A stretch of 64,000 bases of DNA from NCBI RefSeq assembly GCF_024684275.1, contig NZ_JAIKXF010000023.1, positions 16,509 through 80,508 on the forward strand, given 5' to 3'. Positions 28,052 to 36,727 of the stretch are shown in pieces. A model generated the notes under the pieces. It saw only the letters and a list, made by a program, of their open reading frames with translations. It was not told the origin of the DNA and made no database searches. The stretch is from Ruminococcus sp. Lineage in GTDB: Bacteria > Bacillota_A > Clostridia > Oscillospirales > Ruminococcaceae. Position numbers and translations under genes: made by a program. The stretch's first letter is position 1, and the number at the start of each line of letters is the position of its first letter.

Positions 28052-28609
28052 ATGATTTCAGCAGGAGATTTCAGAAACGGCGTTACCTTTGAGCTTGACG
28101 GACAGGTAGTTCAGGTCATCGAATTCCAGCACGTTAAGCCGGGTAAGGGTGCTGCTTTTGTAAGAACAAAATATAAGAACGTTATCACAGGTTCTGTTGT
28201 TGAAACTTCTTTCAACCCAACAGCTAAGTTCCCAACAGCTTATGTTGAGAGAAAGGATATGCAGTACAGCTACAACGACGGCGACCTTTATTATTTCATG
28301 GACCTTGAGACATATGAGCAGGTTCCGATCAGCGCTTCTATCCTCGGCGACAGCTTCAAGTTCGTTAAGGAAGAGATGATCTGTAAGATACTTTCATACA
28401 AGGGCAACGTATTCGGCGTTGAGCCGCCTAACTTCGTAGAGCTCAAGGTAACACAGACTGATCCCGGCTTCAAGGGCGATACAGCTACAAATGCTACAAA
28501 GCCTGCTACACTTGAGACAGGCGCAGAGATCAAGGTTCCTCTCTTCATTGATGAGGGCGAGGTTATCCAGGTAGATACAAGAACAGGCGAGTATATGTCA
28601 AGAGCATAA
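28052..28609 (+). CDS. efp: Translation elongation factor P
   Basis: EF-P rescues ribosomes stalled at polyproline. ATG 28052 follows CGGAGGT and gives [17 protein letters not shown], the family start; a longer frame from 27983 overlaps the promoter. Three beta-barrel domains are present in 185 residues. The tip loop reads [10 protein letters not shown] with Lys32 at the modification site, as in Bacillus EF-P. C-terminal signature: [21 protein letters not shown] (first 20: [20 protein letters not shown]). Confidence 0.97.
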   Translation: MISAGDFRNGVTFELDGQVVQVIEFQHVKPGKGAAFVRTKYKNVITGSVVETSFNPTAKFPTAYVERKDMQYSYNDGDLYYFMDLETYEQVPISASILGDSFKFVKEEMICKILSYKGNVFGVEPPNFVELKVTQTDPGFKGDTATNATKPATLETGAEIKVPLFIDEGEVIQVDTRTGEYMSRA

Positions 28610-28657
28610 GCTCTCAGGTGTACTTTATATACTATAATTCGAGAGGAGGAGCTTGCT

Positions 28658-29146
28658 ATGAAGCTTACCGAGAAAATGTCATATTTACAGGGACTTATTG
28701 ACGGTCTTGAGATCGATTCTTCCACTAAGGAGGGAAAGGCTCTTATCCAGATGTCAGAGGTAATGTCAGAACTGGTGCTCTATGTTGAGGACCTGCAGTC
28801 ACAGGTAGACGAGCTCACAGAGCTTTGTGATATCCTTGATGAGGATCTTGGCGCAGTTGAGGACGACTTCTATGATGATGACGATGACTATGACTGCGAT
28901 GACTGTGATGAGTGCGACGATGATGACGATGATGACTGGGACGATGAATTCGACTTTGACGATGATGACGATGAGCTTTATGAGATCACCTGTCCAACCT
29001 GCGGAGACACGATTCTCCTTGACGAGGGCATGATCGAAGAGGGTTCTATGAACTGCCCTAACTGTGATGAGCTCCTTGAGTTTGATTACGACGATCTTAC
29101 TATCGAGGACTTCGAGGACAAGGCAGAAGAGCCTGAAAAGAAGTAA
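28658..29146 (+). CDS. CD1247-type acidic zinc-ribbon protein (function unknown)
   Basis: 162 residues. The N-terminus (about 1-60: LTEKMSYLQGLIDGLEI, then a short coiled coil with DLQSQVDELTELCDIL) matches the CD1247 N-terminal domain found in Clostridia. The middle (about 65-110) is an extreme run of Asp with Cys pairs (CDDCDEC). The C-terminal part is a zinc ribbon, CPTCGD...CPNCDE, in an acidic context. The net charge is very negative. GAGAGGAGGAG precedes the ATG. It is followed by a strong terminator. Role unknown; the acidity suggests binding to a basic protein or metal, which is inference. Confidence 0.8.
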   Translation: MKLTEKMSYLQGLIDGLEIDSSTKEGKALIQMSEVMSELVLYVEDLQSQVDELTELCDILDEDLGAVEDDFYDDDDDYDCDDCDECDDDDDDDWDDEFDFDDDDDELYEITCPTCGDTILLDEGMIEEGSMNCPNCDELLEFDYDDLTIEDFEDKAEEPEKK

Positions 29147-29163
29147 TAATCAAAAGCACATAG

Positions 29164-29198
29164 CTGCGGAATGGGATAACCTGTTCCGCAGTTTTTTT
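29164..29198 (+). terminator. Terminator after the CD1247-type gene
   Basis: CTGCGGAA (29164-29171) pairs with TTCCGCAG (29184-29191), then seven T. Confidence 0.9.
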
Positions 29199-29528
29199 AT
29201 GCCTTCAAGTGTCTCTCGGAAGATAGAATATGCTGTTTTTCTGCTAAAGTATGGAACGAAAACAACGTATATATGTAAAATAATGTCGGTTTTTCAAGTA
29301 AAATAAAAAAAATATGCTATAAATTATTAATATTGCGCTATGATGTTCATTTTGTCCACCTAATCCGCATATATTCAGTTGCAGTTTTTTGAGCAAAATG
29401 TTACAATTAATTAAAATTGGAGTAATAATATACGTTTATAATGACGTATCGGAGAAAAACTTTTTTGTCATTGTGTACAAAATAGTATTAATGAAAAGTG
29501 GGATATTAAAATTGAAGGAGGAATTATC
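29199..29528 (+). promoter_or_regulatory. AT-rich upstream region of the GH43 gene with a candidate operator
   Basis: No gene is seen in this 330-bp stretch. TATAAT at 29437-29442 lies inside the inverted repeat ATACGT-(8)-ACGTAT (29430-29449), which could be a repressor site over the -10 box; the -35 is poor. The ribosome binding site AAGGAGG is at 29514-29520. Confidence 0.4.
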
Positions 29529-31943
29529 ATGAAACATTTCAAACCTATGAAAGCTGCGGCTTCTGTGCTTGTTGCAGCAGCTGTTGCCCTGCCGTCGATA
29601 ACGGCTTCGTCAAGCCTTATCAGTGCTCCTGCATCGGCAGCTTCCACAATTAACAACCCTATCATATGGGCAGATGTACCCGATGATGACATAATCAGAG
29701 TCGGTGACACTTATTATATGGTCAGCACGACCATGTTCTTCAGCCCCGGCGCTCCTATTATGAAGTCTAAGGACCTCGCAAACTGGGAGATATGCAATTA
29801 CGTATTTGATACCTATGCAAACGGTGATGTGCAGAATCTGAAAAACGGCAAGCATGACTATTCTCACGGACAGTGGGCTACAAGCCTTCGCTACAACGAG
29901 AAGAAGGGCAAGTACTATGCATTTTTCGGAAGCTACGGCTCGAACAAGTCATACATATGCTCTACTGATGATATAGAAAACGGCGAGTGGTCGCGTGTTG
30001 AGCTCAATGGTATGTACCACGATGCTTCGATTCTCTTTGATGACGACGGAAGAAATTACCTCGTTTCAGGCGCAGGCGGCACTTGCAGCATCAAGGAGTT
30101 CAACTCGGAGATGACAGGCTGGAAGTCCGGCGGACTTGAAAAGCAGCTCTTCAAGACCAATTTCAACAACCTTGCAGGTGAGGGCTGGCATATCCAGAAG
30201 ATAAACGGCTATTATTATATATTCGGTATCGCATGGCCGTCAGGTCACGGCAGACTTGAGTTCGTATACCGTTCAAAGAGCCTTACAGGAAACTGGGAGA
30301 GCAAGACTATTCTTGACTCAGGTCTTGGCTCATACGGAAGCGGCTGTGCTCAGGGCGGTATCGTTGATACTCCTGACGGCAAGTGGTACGGACTTCTTTT
30401 CCAGGACCACGGCGCAGTTGGACGTATCCCTGTCCTTGTTCCCGTAAACTGGCAGAATGACTGGCCGATGATGGGCGTAAACGGCAAGGCGCCTCTCACT
30501 CTTGACCTCGGTACAACAAAGGGTACTGATGTGGCTGGCGACGACAGCTTTGACTACACCACAAACGACCTCGCTCTTGAGTGGTCATGGAACCACAATC
30601 CCGACAATACAGCATGGTCAGTTACCGAGCGTCCGGGCTGGCTCCGTCTTAAAAACAAGAATATGGCGTCACATCTGCTCAATGCAAGAAATACCCTTAC
30701 GATGCGTACTGAGGGACCTGCCTGCAGCAGCTATATCAAGCTTGACGCTTCAAATATGAAACCGGGCGACTATGCCGGCCTTTCTGCATTCCAGCTCAAA
30801 TACGGCTGTATCGGCGTCCGCGTAGATGACAATGGCGGCAAGAAGGTCTATATGTCAGTTAATACCGGCAGCGATGTTCCGACGAGCTCCAACAAGATTG
30901 TTGCTGAGCAGAATATGAACGGCGACGAGGTATACCTCAAGGTGGATTTCAAGTTTGCCAACGTAAACTCTGACGGCAGCTCCTCCAACAATATAGATAA
31001 GGCTAATTTCTATTATTCATATGACGGTCAGAACTGGACAAAGCTCGGTCAGGAGCTGTCAATGTCCTATGACCTCAAGCTCTTCACAGGCTACCGCAGC
31101 GGTATTTACAGCTATCCTACAAAGTCCACAGGCGGTTATGCAGATATTGACTTCTTTGAGTACGACCGTCAGACATGGAACGGCTGTAACGGCAGCAAGG
31201 TGCTCAGCGGCACACCTGTTGTTATAGAGCCCGATGAGAACGGCTACTACTTCCATAATACCTTCGAGAGTGGTACAGACTCGTGGACAGGCAGAGGCTC
31301 TGCAAGCGTTGCTTCCGATAAGACAGAGTTCTATGATGGTGCAGCTTCACTCGCTTGTACAGGCAGAGATGCAAGCTGGAACGGTGCTTTAAGGACTCTC
31401 TCCTCCAATGTATTCAAGGCAGGAGAGGAGTACAGCTTCAGCACTGTTGTAAAGTATGACGAAGGTCCTGCTTCTCAAAAATTCTACCTCACACTTCAGT
31501 ATGAGGTAAACGGCGAAGTAAAATACGATAAGATAGCTACAGTTGACGAGCTGCCAAAGGGCGAATGGGTTCAGCTGGCAAATACTAACTACAAGATACC
31601 AGAGGGCGCTTCAAATCTACAGATGTACGTTGAGACAGATTCCGACGATTACAGCTTCTATGTTGACGAGGCTATAGGCGCTGTTGCGGGAACTGCTATA
31701 GACGGACCACAGGCAATAAGTGTTATTTATGGTGATGTAAACGGCGATGAAGCAATAAACAGCTTTGATATAATAGCTGCAAGAAAGGGCTTGATCTCTG
31801 AGAAATTCGCTGACGAAAGAGCTAAGAGAGCCGCTGATGTTGACAAGAACGGCAAGGTTGAGATAAGTGACCTTGTACAGCTCCAGAGCTTCGTTCTTGG
31901 CAGGATACAGGAGTTCGGACAGCCTGACTCTGAGAGAGGTTAA
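29529..31943 (+). CDS. Secreted GH43 beta-xylosidase/arabinofuranosidase-type enzyme with CBM22-like module and dockerin
   Basis: Signal peptide residues 1-38 (ends SAPASAAS). The GH43 five-blade propeller (about 42-320) has the catalytic base in WADVPDDDIIRVGD (Asp52 likely), the pKa-modulating Asp165 in YHDASILF and the acid Glu218 in LAGEGWHIQKINGYYY. A beta-sandwich C2 domain of GH43 xylosidases follows (about 330-545). A CBM22-like module (about 570-710, FESGTDSWTGRGSASV...ETDSDDYSFYVDEA) suggests xylan binding. The dockerin (about 725-795) uses GDVNGDEAINSFD and DVDKNGKVEISD. It likely trims arabinoxylan in the cellulosome. Exact specificity cannot be set from sequence. Confidence 0.92.
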   Translation: MKHFKPMKAAASVLVAAAVALPSITASSSLISAPASAASTINNPIIWADVPDDDIIRVGDTYYMVSTTMFFSPGAPIMKSKDLANWEICNYVFDTYANGDVQNLKNGKHDYSHGQWATSLRYNEKKGKYYAFFGSYGSNKSYICSTDDIENGEWSRVELNGMYHDASILFDDDGRNYLVSGAGGTCSIKEFNSEMTGWKSGGLEKQLFKTNFNNLAGEGWHIQKINGYYYIFGIAWPSGHGRLEFVYRSKSLTGNWESKTILDSGLGSYGSGCAQGGIVDTPDGKWYGLLFQDHGAVGRIPVLVPVNWQNDWPMMGVNGKAPLTLDLGTTKGTDVAGDDSFDYTTNDLALEWSWNHNPDNTAWSVTERPGWLRLKNKNMASHLLNARNTLTMRTEGPACSSYIKLDASNMKPGDYAGLSAFQLKYGCIGVRVDDNGGKKVYMSVNTGSDVPTSSNKIVAEQNMNGDEVYLKVDFKFANVNSDGSSSNNIDKANFYYSYDGQNWTKLGQELSMSYDLKLFTGYRSGIYSYPTKSTGGYADIDFFEYDRQTWNGCNGSKVLSGTPVVIEPDENGYYFHNTFESGTDSWTGRGSASVASDKTEFYDGAASLACTGRDASWNGALRTLSSNVFKAGEEYSFSTVVKYDEGPASQKFYLTLQYEVNGEVKYDKIATVDELPKGEWVQLANTNYKIPEGASNLQMYVETDSDDYSFYVDEAIGAVAGTAIDGPQAISVIYGDVNGDEAINSFDIIAARKGLISEKFADERAKRAADVDKNGKVEISDLVQLQSFVLGRIQEFGQPDSERG

Positions 31944-32043
31944 CGGCGGACAGTAAATACGAGACAGTTTACTTAACGCCAAAGCATCAATAAAGCTTTA
32001 CAAATAGTGATGTGTCATAGCTATGACGCTTTGGAAACGGCGG

Positions 32044-32064
32044 ATATCACGGTGATATTTTTTA
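32044..32064 (+). terminator. Hairpin with T-run after the GH43 gene
   Basis: ATATCA-CGG-TGATAT followed by TTTTTT. The stem is short, so it may be weak. Confidence 0.5.
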
Positions 32065-32090
32065 TACATTTTGACTTCCTCAAAGAAAAG

Positions 32091-32122
32091 CACCGCAGCC
32101 TTTTTCAAGCTGCGGTGTTTTT
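32091..32122. terminator. Bidirectional terminator between convergent genes
   Basis: CACCGCAGC (32091-32099) pairs with GCTGCGGTG (32109-32117), flanked by A-rich sequence on the left and T-run on the right. It can end both the GH43 transcript and the minus-strand dockerin gene. Confidence 0.85.
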
Positions 32123-32136
32123 CGTATCATTTATCA

Positions 32137-33393
32137 TTACTTGCTGAGATATTCCTCAAAGCTCTTTACATTTTCCTTTGTTGTAGCTGTATAAGCATAG
32201 TACGAAAGGATATTTGAGGCGTCGACTGCGTTTATCGCACCGTTTTTGTCAACGTCTGCGGCGAGCTTCTGAGCTTCATTAAAGCCGCCGTCCTTTTTAG
32301 TAGAGGTCAGTGCATAATAGGTAAGAACAGATGAAGCATCGACTGCGTCTATCTTTGTATCGCTGTCTACATCTCCGAGATTATAGCTCGGAGCATCGTT
32401 GGTTTCGGCGAAATCATAGCTCTTTATGAGCCACTTGCCATTATCGGCAGCAAGATCTATCCTGCCATATCCGTCCTTGTCGCTTTTTTCAGCGGTAGTC
32501 GCTGTGAATCCGTTTGCAGTTACATTTGAAACATTGACACCGCCTGAGATATTGAAATCATATGCTCCTCTTGCACCTATAACGGCATATACTACTTCGT
32601 CCTGCTCGATAAAGCGTTCTTCAGCCTGCTTTATAAGGCTTTCGCGAAGCTCGCCTGTGCAGTGCTCGGTGATATATTCCTTAAAAAGATACATTGAGAA
32701 GGATTGCTGTATCTCGTCACTTGCTTTGCCGTATGTTTTTCCGTTGACAGTAATTGTATCCTTTGAATCAGCAGGAGCGCCGTATGCGAGAGTTTCGAGG
32801 ATACTCTGTAAATGGAATATTCTTACATATGCAGCTTCTGCAAGGTCATCTGTGGATTTATTTGCGGTAAAGTAACCGAATTCATAGCTGCTTATCTTCC
32901 ATTTGCCGTCTTCAAGGGAAAATTCAGCTCTTCCATAAGGATTCATCTCATCATTTTCCTGAGTAACTGCTGTAAATGACTTATCGGAAGAATCTGTGAT
33001 AATAACGCCATTTCCAGTAAGGAATGTGAAGAAAAGACTACCCGAGCTTTTTTTATAGAGAACGCCGTTTGCTTCCTTCAGACAATCTGCGCAGCTTGCG
33101 AGAAGCTCGTCTTTGAGCTCACCTGTGCAGGTATCGGCAATAAATGACTTTACGCTTGCGACAGTCTTGAAGCGTGAGTCTTCTACCTTAACAAAATTGT
33201 CATCAGTGCTTATTGCACCTTCGGTGAGACTGAGGATAGCATTCATATCCTTTAGCTTTGCAGCAGCTGTTTCGCTTGTGCTGCTTGAAGCTGTTGCTGC
33301 TGTGGCTGTATTCGTATCAGCTGCATAAACTGCTGCTGTCGGTACAGATGCAAGAAGAGTAAGTGCTGTTAGACAAGAAATCATTTTTTTCAT
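32137..33393 (-). CDS. Secreted protein with two copies of an unrecognised domain and a dockerin
   Basis: Signal peptide (about 1-25, ends AAVYAAD). Two similar segments follow: repeat 1 about 45-180 and repeat 2 about 205-335. Shared landmarks are TCTGELKDELL / HCTGELRESLI, FTAVTQENDEMNPYGR / FTATTAEKSDKDGYGR and DGKWKISSYEFG / NGKWLIKSYDFA. No catalytic motif is evident. The C-terminus is a dockerin unlike the others here: GDVDSDTKIDAVDASSVLTY and DVDKNGAINAVDASNILSYY. The start is the ATG at 33393 (MKKMISCL), with GAGG 8 bases before; an ATG at 33399 abuts that site. It is likely a non-enzymatic or novel cellulosome component. Confidence 0.85.
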   Translation of the reverse strand: MKKMISCLTALTLLASVPTAAVYAADTNTATAATASSSTSETAAAKLKDMNAILSLTEGAISTDDNFVKVEDSRFKTVASVKSFIADTCTGELKDELLASCADCLKEANGVLYKKSSGSLFFTFLTGNGVIITDSSDKSFTAVTQENDEMNPYGRAEFSLEDGKWKISSYEFGYFTANKSTDDLAEAAYVRIFHLQSILETLAYGAPADSKDTITVNGKTYGKASDEIQQSFSMYLFKEYITEHCTGELRESLIKQAEERFIEQDEVVYAVIGARGAYDFNISGGVNVSNVTANGFTATTAEKSDKDGYGRIDLAADNGKWLIKSYDFAETNDAPSYNLGDVDSDTKIDAVDASSVLTYYALTSTKKDGGFNEAQKLAADVDKNGAINAVDASNILSYYAYTATTKENVKSFEEYLSK

Positions 33394-33443
33394 ACCCATT
33401 ACCTCATATATTATATAATTTTGGTGTTTTACACACAGACTTC

Positions 33444-33472
33444 ATTATAATACATATTTTGCAAAATAGCAA
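33444..33472 (-). promoter_or_regulatory. Promoter of the duplicated-domain dockerin gene
   Basis: On the minus strand: TTGCTA (33472-33467), 17-bp spacer, TATAAT (33449-33444). Confidence 0.6.
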
Positions 33473-33593
33473 TAGTATTTTGGAAAATATTTTGCAGGTG
33501 TTTCGGCATTTTATGATCGAAAGACTTTAATAAAGAAAATAAGGGAGGAAGTCAGTATGAAATAACGCTATTTTACCATAAAAATCATAATTT

Positions 33594-33622
33594 TTGTATT
33601 ACAAATTATGACTATATATTAT
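33594..33622 (+). promoter_or_regulatory. Candidate promoter of the beta-helix CBM6 dockerin gene
   Basis: TTGTAT (33594-33599), 17-bp spacer, TATTAT (33617-33622), in an AT-rich stretch. The rest of 33400-33774 holds no gene apart from a ribosome binding site followed by ATG AAA TAA at 33557-33565. Confidence 0.45.
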
Positions 33623-33690
33623 AATAAAATTAAGAAAAAATAGTTTATCATGCACAAATCGGTGGATGATAGCAGGGGAATTAAAATTGG

Positions 33691-33767
33691 CTTTTTCGGA
33701 CTCAGCCTTTATAGTATAAATACAGTCTTTCAGGCAAAGGCTGAGTTTGTTGAGCCGAAAAAGGAGG
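33691..33767 (+). promoter_or_regulatory. Long 5'-leader hairpin reaching the ribosome binding site
   Basis: An inner stem ACTCAGCCTTT (33700-33710) with AAAGGCTGAGT (33736-33746) and an outer stem CTTTTTCGG (33691-33699) with CCGAAAAAG (33755-33763) make a 20-bp interrupted helix. Its 3' arm runs into AAGGAGG (33761-33767), so folding may limit translation. Confidence 0.65.
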
Positions 33768-33774
33768 AATACTT

Positions 33775-36627
33775 ATGAACATGACAAAGAGAGCTATTGC
33801 CTTTGCAGCAGCTATGGCAGCAGCATTGTCCGCAGCCGATACCGGCGTTCCGCAGAGCTCAGCTACAGCGGCAGATGTGCAGGCTGTATTCTATGTCGCT
33901 CCCGACGGAAGTGACAGCGGCGACGGTTCTATCGATTCGCCGTTTGCTACTCTTGAAAAGGCGCGTGACGAGGTGCGAAAGATAAACAGCAATATGACAG
34001 GCGACATAGTTGTTTATCTCCGCGGAGGCGATTACCGTATCACTAAGCCTGTTGAGTTCGACACACGCGACTCGGGCAGCGGCGATAACACCATACGCTA
34101 TGAGGCGTATCAGGGTGAAACTCCCGTAATCAACGGCGCTGCACAGGTCACAGGCTGGAAAAAATACAATGATAAGCTGTGGGCAGCACCCCTGGACAGG
34201 GACTATAAGCTCCGCAATCTCTATGTAAATGACCGCCGCGCAAATATGGGAAGCGTACAGGTACAGGCAAAAGGCGGCTACGGAGATTACAGTATTACCG
34301 CAGGTCAGGCAAGCTGGGCGTGGGTATCAGGCAAAAAGAGCGACGGTATAAAGTATGACGCAGGCTCATTGCCGAAGATAACATCAAACTTTGATGACCT
34401 TGAGGTAGTCAATGGCACAACGTGGAACGAGAATATCGTATGCTCCCGTGATATAAAGTACGACGGCGGAAGCATGATATTCCTCATGCAGCAGCCCTAT
34501 GGCGCTATAGCTCAGACACCGGGCTGGGGAGCAGGCTTCTCAACGGGCGGTACTCATACGATATACAATGCTTTTTCGTTTGTTGACAGCGAGGGAGAAT
34601 TCTATTTTGACAAGACTGCTAAGATGCTTTACTATTATCCGCGCAGCGGTGAGGATATGACCACAGCAGATGTTGAAGCTCCTGTTGCTGACGGACTTAT
34701 CAGGATAGCAGGCAAATCCACATCAGAGCGTGTAAAGAATATCAGCTTCAGCGGCATAACCTTTGCAAATACCGATTATCAGCTCACAGATGTTGGCGGC
34801 TCTCACGGAAAGGCTACCTGTCAGGCTGCACAGACATATACTGCGTTTGCTGATTCAAACTGGCATAACATGAAATATGAAATGGCAGATACCCTTCCGG
34901 CGGCTATCCATATAACAAGCAGTGACAACATAAGTCTCACAGGCAATGTTGTCAAGCATACAGGCGCGGACGGTATCTCTATGACTAATGATGTCATTAA
35001 TTCCGAGGTACGCGGCAATTTTGTTACCGACATCACCTCAAGCGGTATTACTGTCGGTCATCCGCAGCATATCTATATCGGGGACGCAGCAGGCAATAAC
35101 AAGGAGAAATTCCCTAAGGGCGTTGAGGGCTTATGCAAAAACGACCTCATCACCGAGAATCTTCTCTACGATATCAGCGTTGTTCACGGCTTTGGCGGCT
35201 GTGCAGCTATCACTGCATACTTCGTTGACTCCGTTAAGATACTCAACAATACTATCGAAAAGACCGCATACAACGGTATACACCTGGGCTGGGGCTGGTG
35301 CAACTTCAAGGACAGCACTACCTGCCGTGACAATCAGATATGCTATAACAGAGTTATAAACTCGCTTAACCGTCTTCACGACAGCGGCGGTATCTACACT
35401 ATCGGTCAGATGCCCGGAACTATAATCAACGAGAACTACGTTCAGGGTATACCGGCAGGCGGTCCCGGCTGGCCTACATACGGTCTCCATAATGACGAGG
35501 GCACGGCTTACATCAAGGAGCTTGACAACGTCCTTGAAATAAGCCCTAACGTTACCTATACCATCAACTGTGAGGACTATGGTCAGAAGCACGATCTCAC
35601 TATCACGCGCACATATGCAACAGTCAATAAAATGGGCAAGAATCCTCCCACAAGCGATATTGACACTCCTATCGTTGTTTCCGATAATGTGTGGCCATTC
35701 GCACAGTACAAGATATGCCTTAACTCGGGTATCGGCGATGACTACCGCAAAATGATGCCCACATGGCTGAAATCAGCTGCGGACTATGCATTCCCTGCAA
35801 GCTGTGCAACCACCTGCGGAAGCAAGCTGCCTGTCAGAAAGGTTGACGGTACGGTATGGATAGCTCCCGACGGCACAACAAGCTTCAAGGCAGGCGCTGA
35901 TATGACCAAGTCAAGGGGCACAGCAGGCACTATTAAGACTCCTTCAAAGGATGGCGAGTACAGGATATACGTGCTTGACGCTAACGGAAAGGTACTGAGC
36001 AAGTCTTCACATCTGCTCAGACTCAAGGGCACAGGAAGTGCAGAGGCAGATGACGTTATCGAGGCTGAGGCTTGTGATTACAAGTCCGGAATTGAAACAG
36101 AGACCTGTTCGGAGAGTGGTACTGATGTCGGATATATCGAAAACGGCGACTATATCGGTTTCAAGAATATCGACCTTACGGGCGCAGATAAGATAGATTT
36201 CCGAGTAGCTTCAAACGGCTCAGGCGGTACTATCGAGGTAAGACTTGACAGCACAGACGGAAGGCTCATAGGCAAGGCTGATGTGGCAAGCACAGGCGAC
36301 TGGCAGGGCTGGACCACAAATAGCTGTAACATTGAGGCTGTAACGGGCAGCCATGATGTATATCTGGTATTCACCGGCGGAGAGAGCTATCTTTTCAATC
36401 TGAACTGGTGGAAGCCAAATACTCCCGCAGGTGAAGTTATCCTCGGCGACCTTAACGGTGACGGAGCTGTTGACAGCTTTGATATGTGTCAGATGAGAAG
36501 AGCGGCTGTTGATGGCGATGCAGAGCGCTTTGAGGCAGCTGATATAAATGCTGATGACGTTATCGACGGAGAGGATCTCGTATTGCTTAAAAAGTTCATT
36601 CTTGGCGAGATAAGATCTTTTGAATAA
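33775..36627 (+). CDS. Secreted right-handed beta-helix glycoside hydrolase (GH141-like) with CBM6 and dockerin
   Basis: Signal peptide about 1-34. Residues about 38-700 form a parallel beta-helix enzyme; the opening FYVAPDGSDSGDGSIDSPFA and VYLRGGDYRITKPVEF resemble GH141 (fucosidase/xylanase) and, more distantly, GH120. The block DSGGIYTIGQ and HNDEGTAYI carry candidate acidic residues. A CBM6 follows (about 760-880: IEAEACDYKSGIE, DVGYIENGDYIGFKNIDL, YLFNLNWW), typical of xylan or cello-oligosaccharide binding. The dockerin has GDLNGDGAVDSFD and DINADDVIDGED. AAGGAGG 7 bases before fixes the start. The GH family is likely but not certain. Confidence 0.85.
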   Translation: MNMTKRAIAFAAAMAAALSAADTGVPQSSATAADVQAVFYVAPDGSDSGDGSIDSPFATLEKARDEVRKINSNMTGDIVVYLRGGDYRITKPVEFDTRDSGSGDNTIRYEAYQGETPVINGAAQVTGWKKYNDKLWAAPLDRDYKLRNLYVNDRRANMGSVQVQAKGGYGDYSITAGQASWAWVSGKKSDGIKYDAGSLPKITSNFDDLEVVNGTTWNENIVCSRDIKYDGGSMIFLMQQPYGAIAQTPGWGAGFSTGGTHTIYNAFSFVDSEGEFYFDKTAKMLYYYPRSGEDMTTADVEAPVADGLIRIAGKSTSERVKNISFSGITFANTDYQLTDVGGSHGKATCQAAQTYTAFADSNWHNMKYEMADTLPAAIHITSSDNISLTGNVVKHTGADGISMTNDVINSEVRGNFVTDITSSGITVGHPQHIYIGDAAGNNKEKFPKGVEGLCKNDLITENLLYDISVVHGFGGCAAITAYFVDSVKILNNTIEKTAYNGIHLGWGWCNFKDSTTCRDNQICYNRVINSLNRLHDSGGIYTIGQMPGTIINENYVQGIPAGGPGWPTYGLHNDEGTAYIKELDNVLEISPNVTYTINCEDYGQKHDLTITRTYATVNKMGKNPPTSDIDTPIVVSDNVWPFAQYKICLNSGIGDDYRKMMPTWLKSAADYAFPASCATTCGSKLPVRKVDGTVWIAPDGTTSFKAGADMTKSRGTAGTIKTPSKDGEYRIYVLDANGKVLSKSSHLLRLKGTGSAEADDVIEAEACDYKSGIETETCSESGTDVGYIENGDYIGFKNIDLTGADKIDFRVASNGSGGTIEVRLDSTDGRLIGKADVASTGDWQGWTTNSCNIEAVTGSHDVYLVFTGGESYLFNLNWWKPNTPAGEVILGDLNGDGAVDSFDMCQMRRAAVDGDAERFEAADINADDVIDGEDLVLLKKFILGEIRSFE

Positions 36628-36634
36628 CATATTT

Positions 36635-36665
36635 CAGGAGCGGATATTTCCGCTCCTGTTTTTTT
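36635..36665 (+). terminator. Terminator after the beta-helix enzyme gene
   Basis: CAGGAGCGG (36635-36643) pairs with CCGCTCCTG (36650-36658), then seven T. Confidence 0.9.
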
Positions 36666-36666
36666 G

Positions 36667-36695
36667 TTGACGTGTTCCGAAAAAAGTGGTATAAT
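36667..36695 (+). promoter_or_regulatory. Promoter of the anion-transporter gene
   Basis: TTGACG (36667-36672), 17-bp spacer, TATAAT (36690-36695). Transcription should start near 36702. Confidence 0.8.
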
Positions 36696-36727
36696 CAATA
36701 GGCATGAAAAATTGGAAGGACGGTTTT

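Noticed and set aside
36704..36727. Upstream ATG 36704 as start of the transporter
   Set aside because: It lies about 2 bases after the predicted transcription start and has no ribosome binding site.
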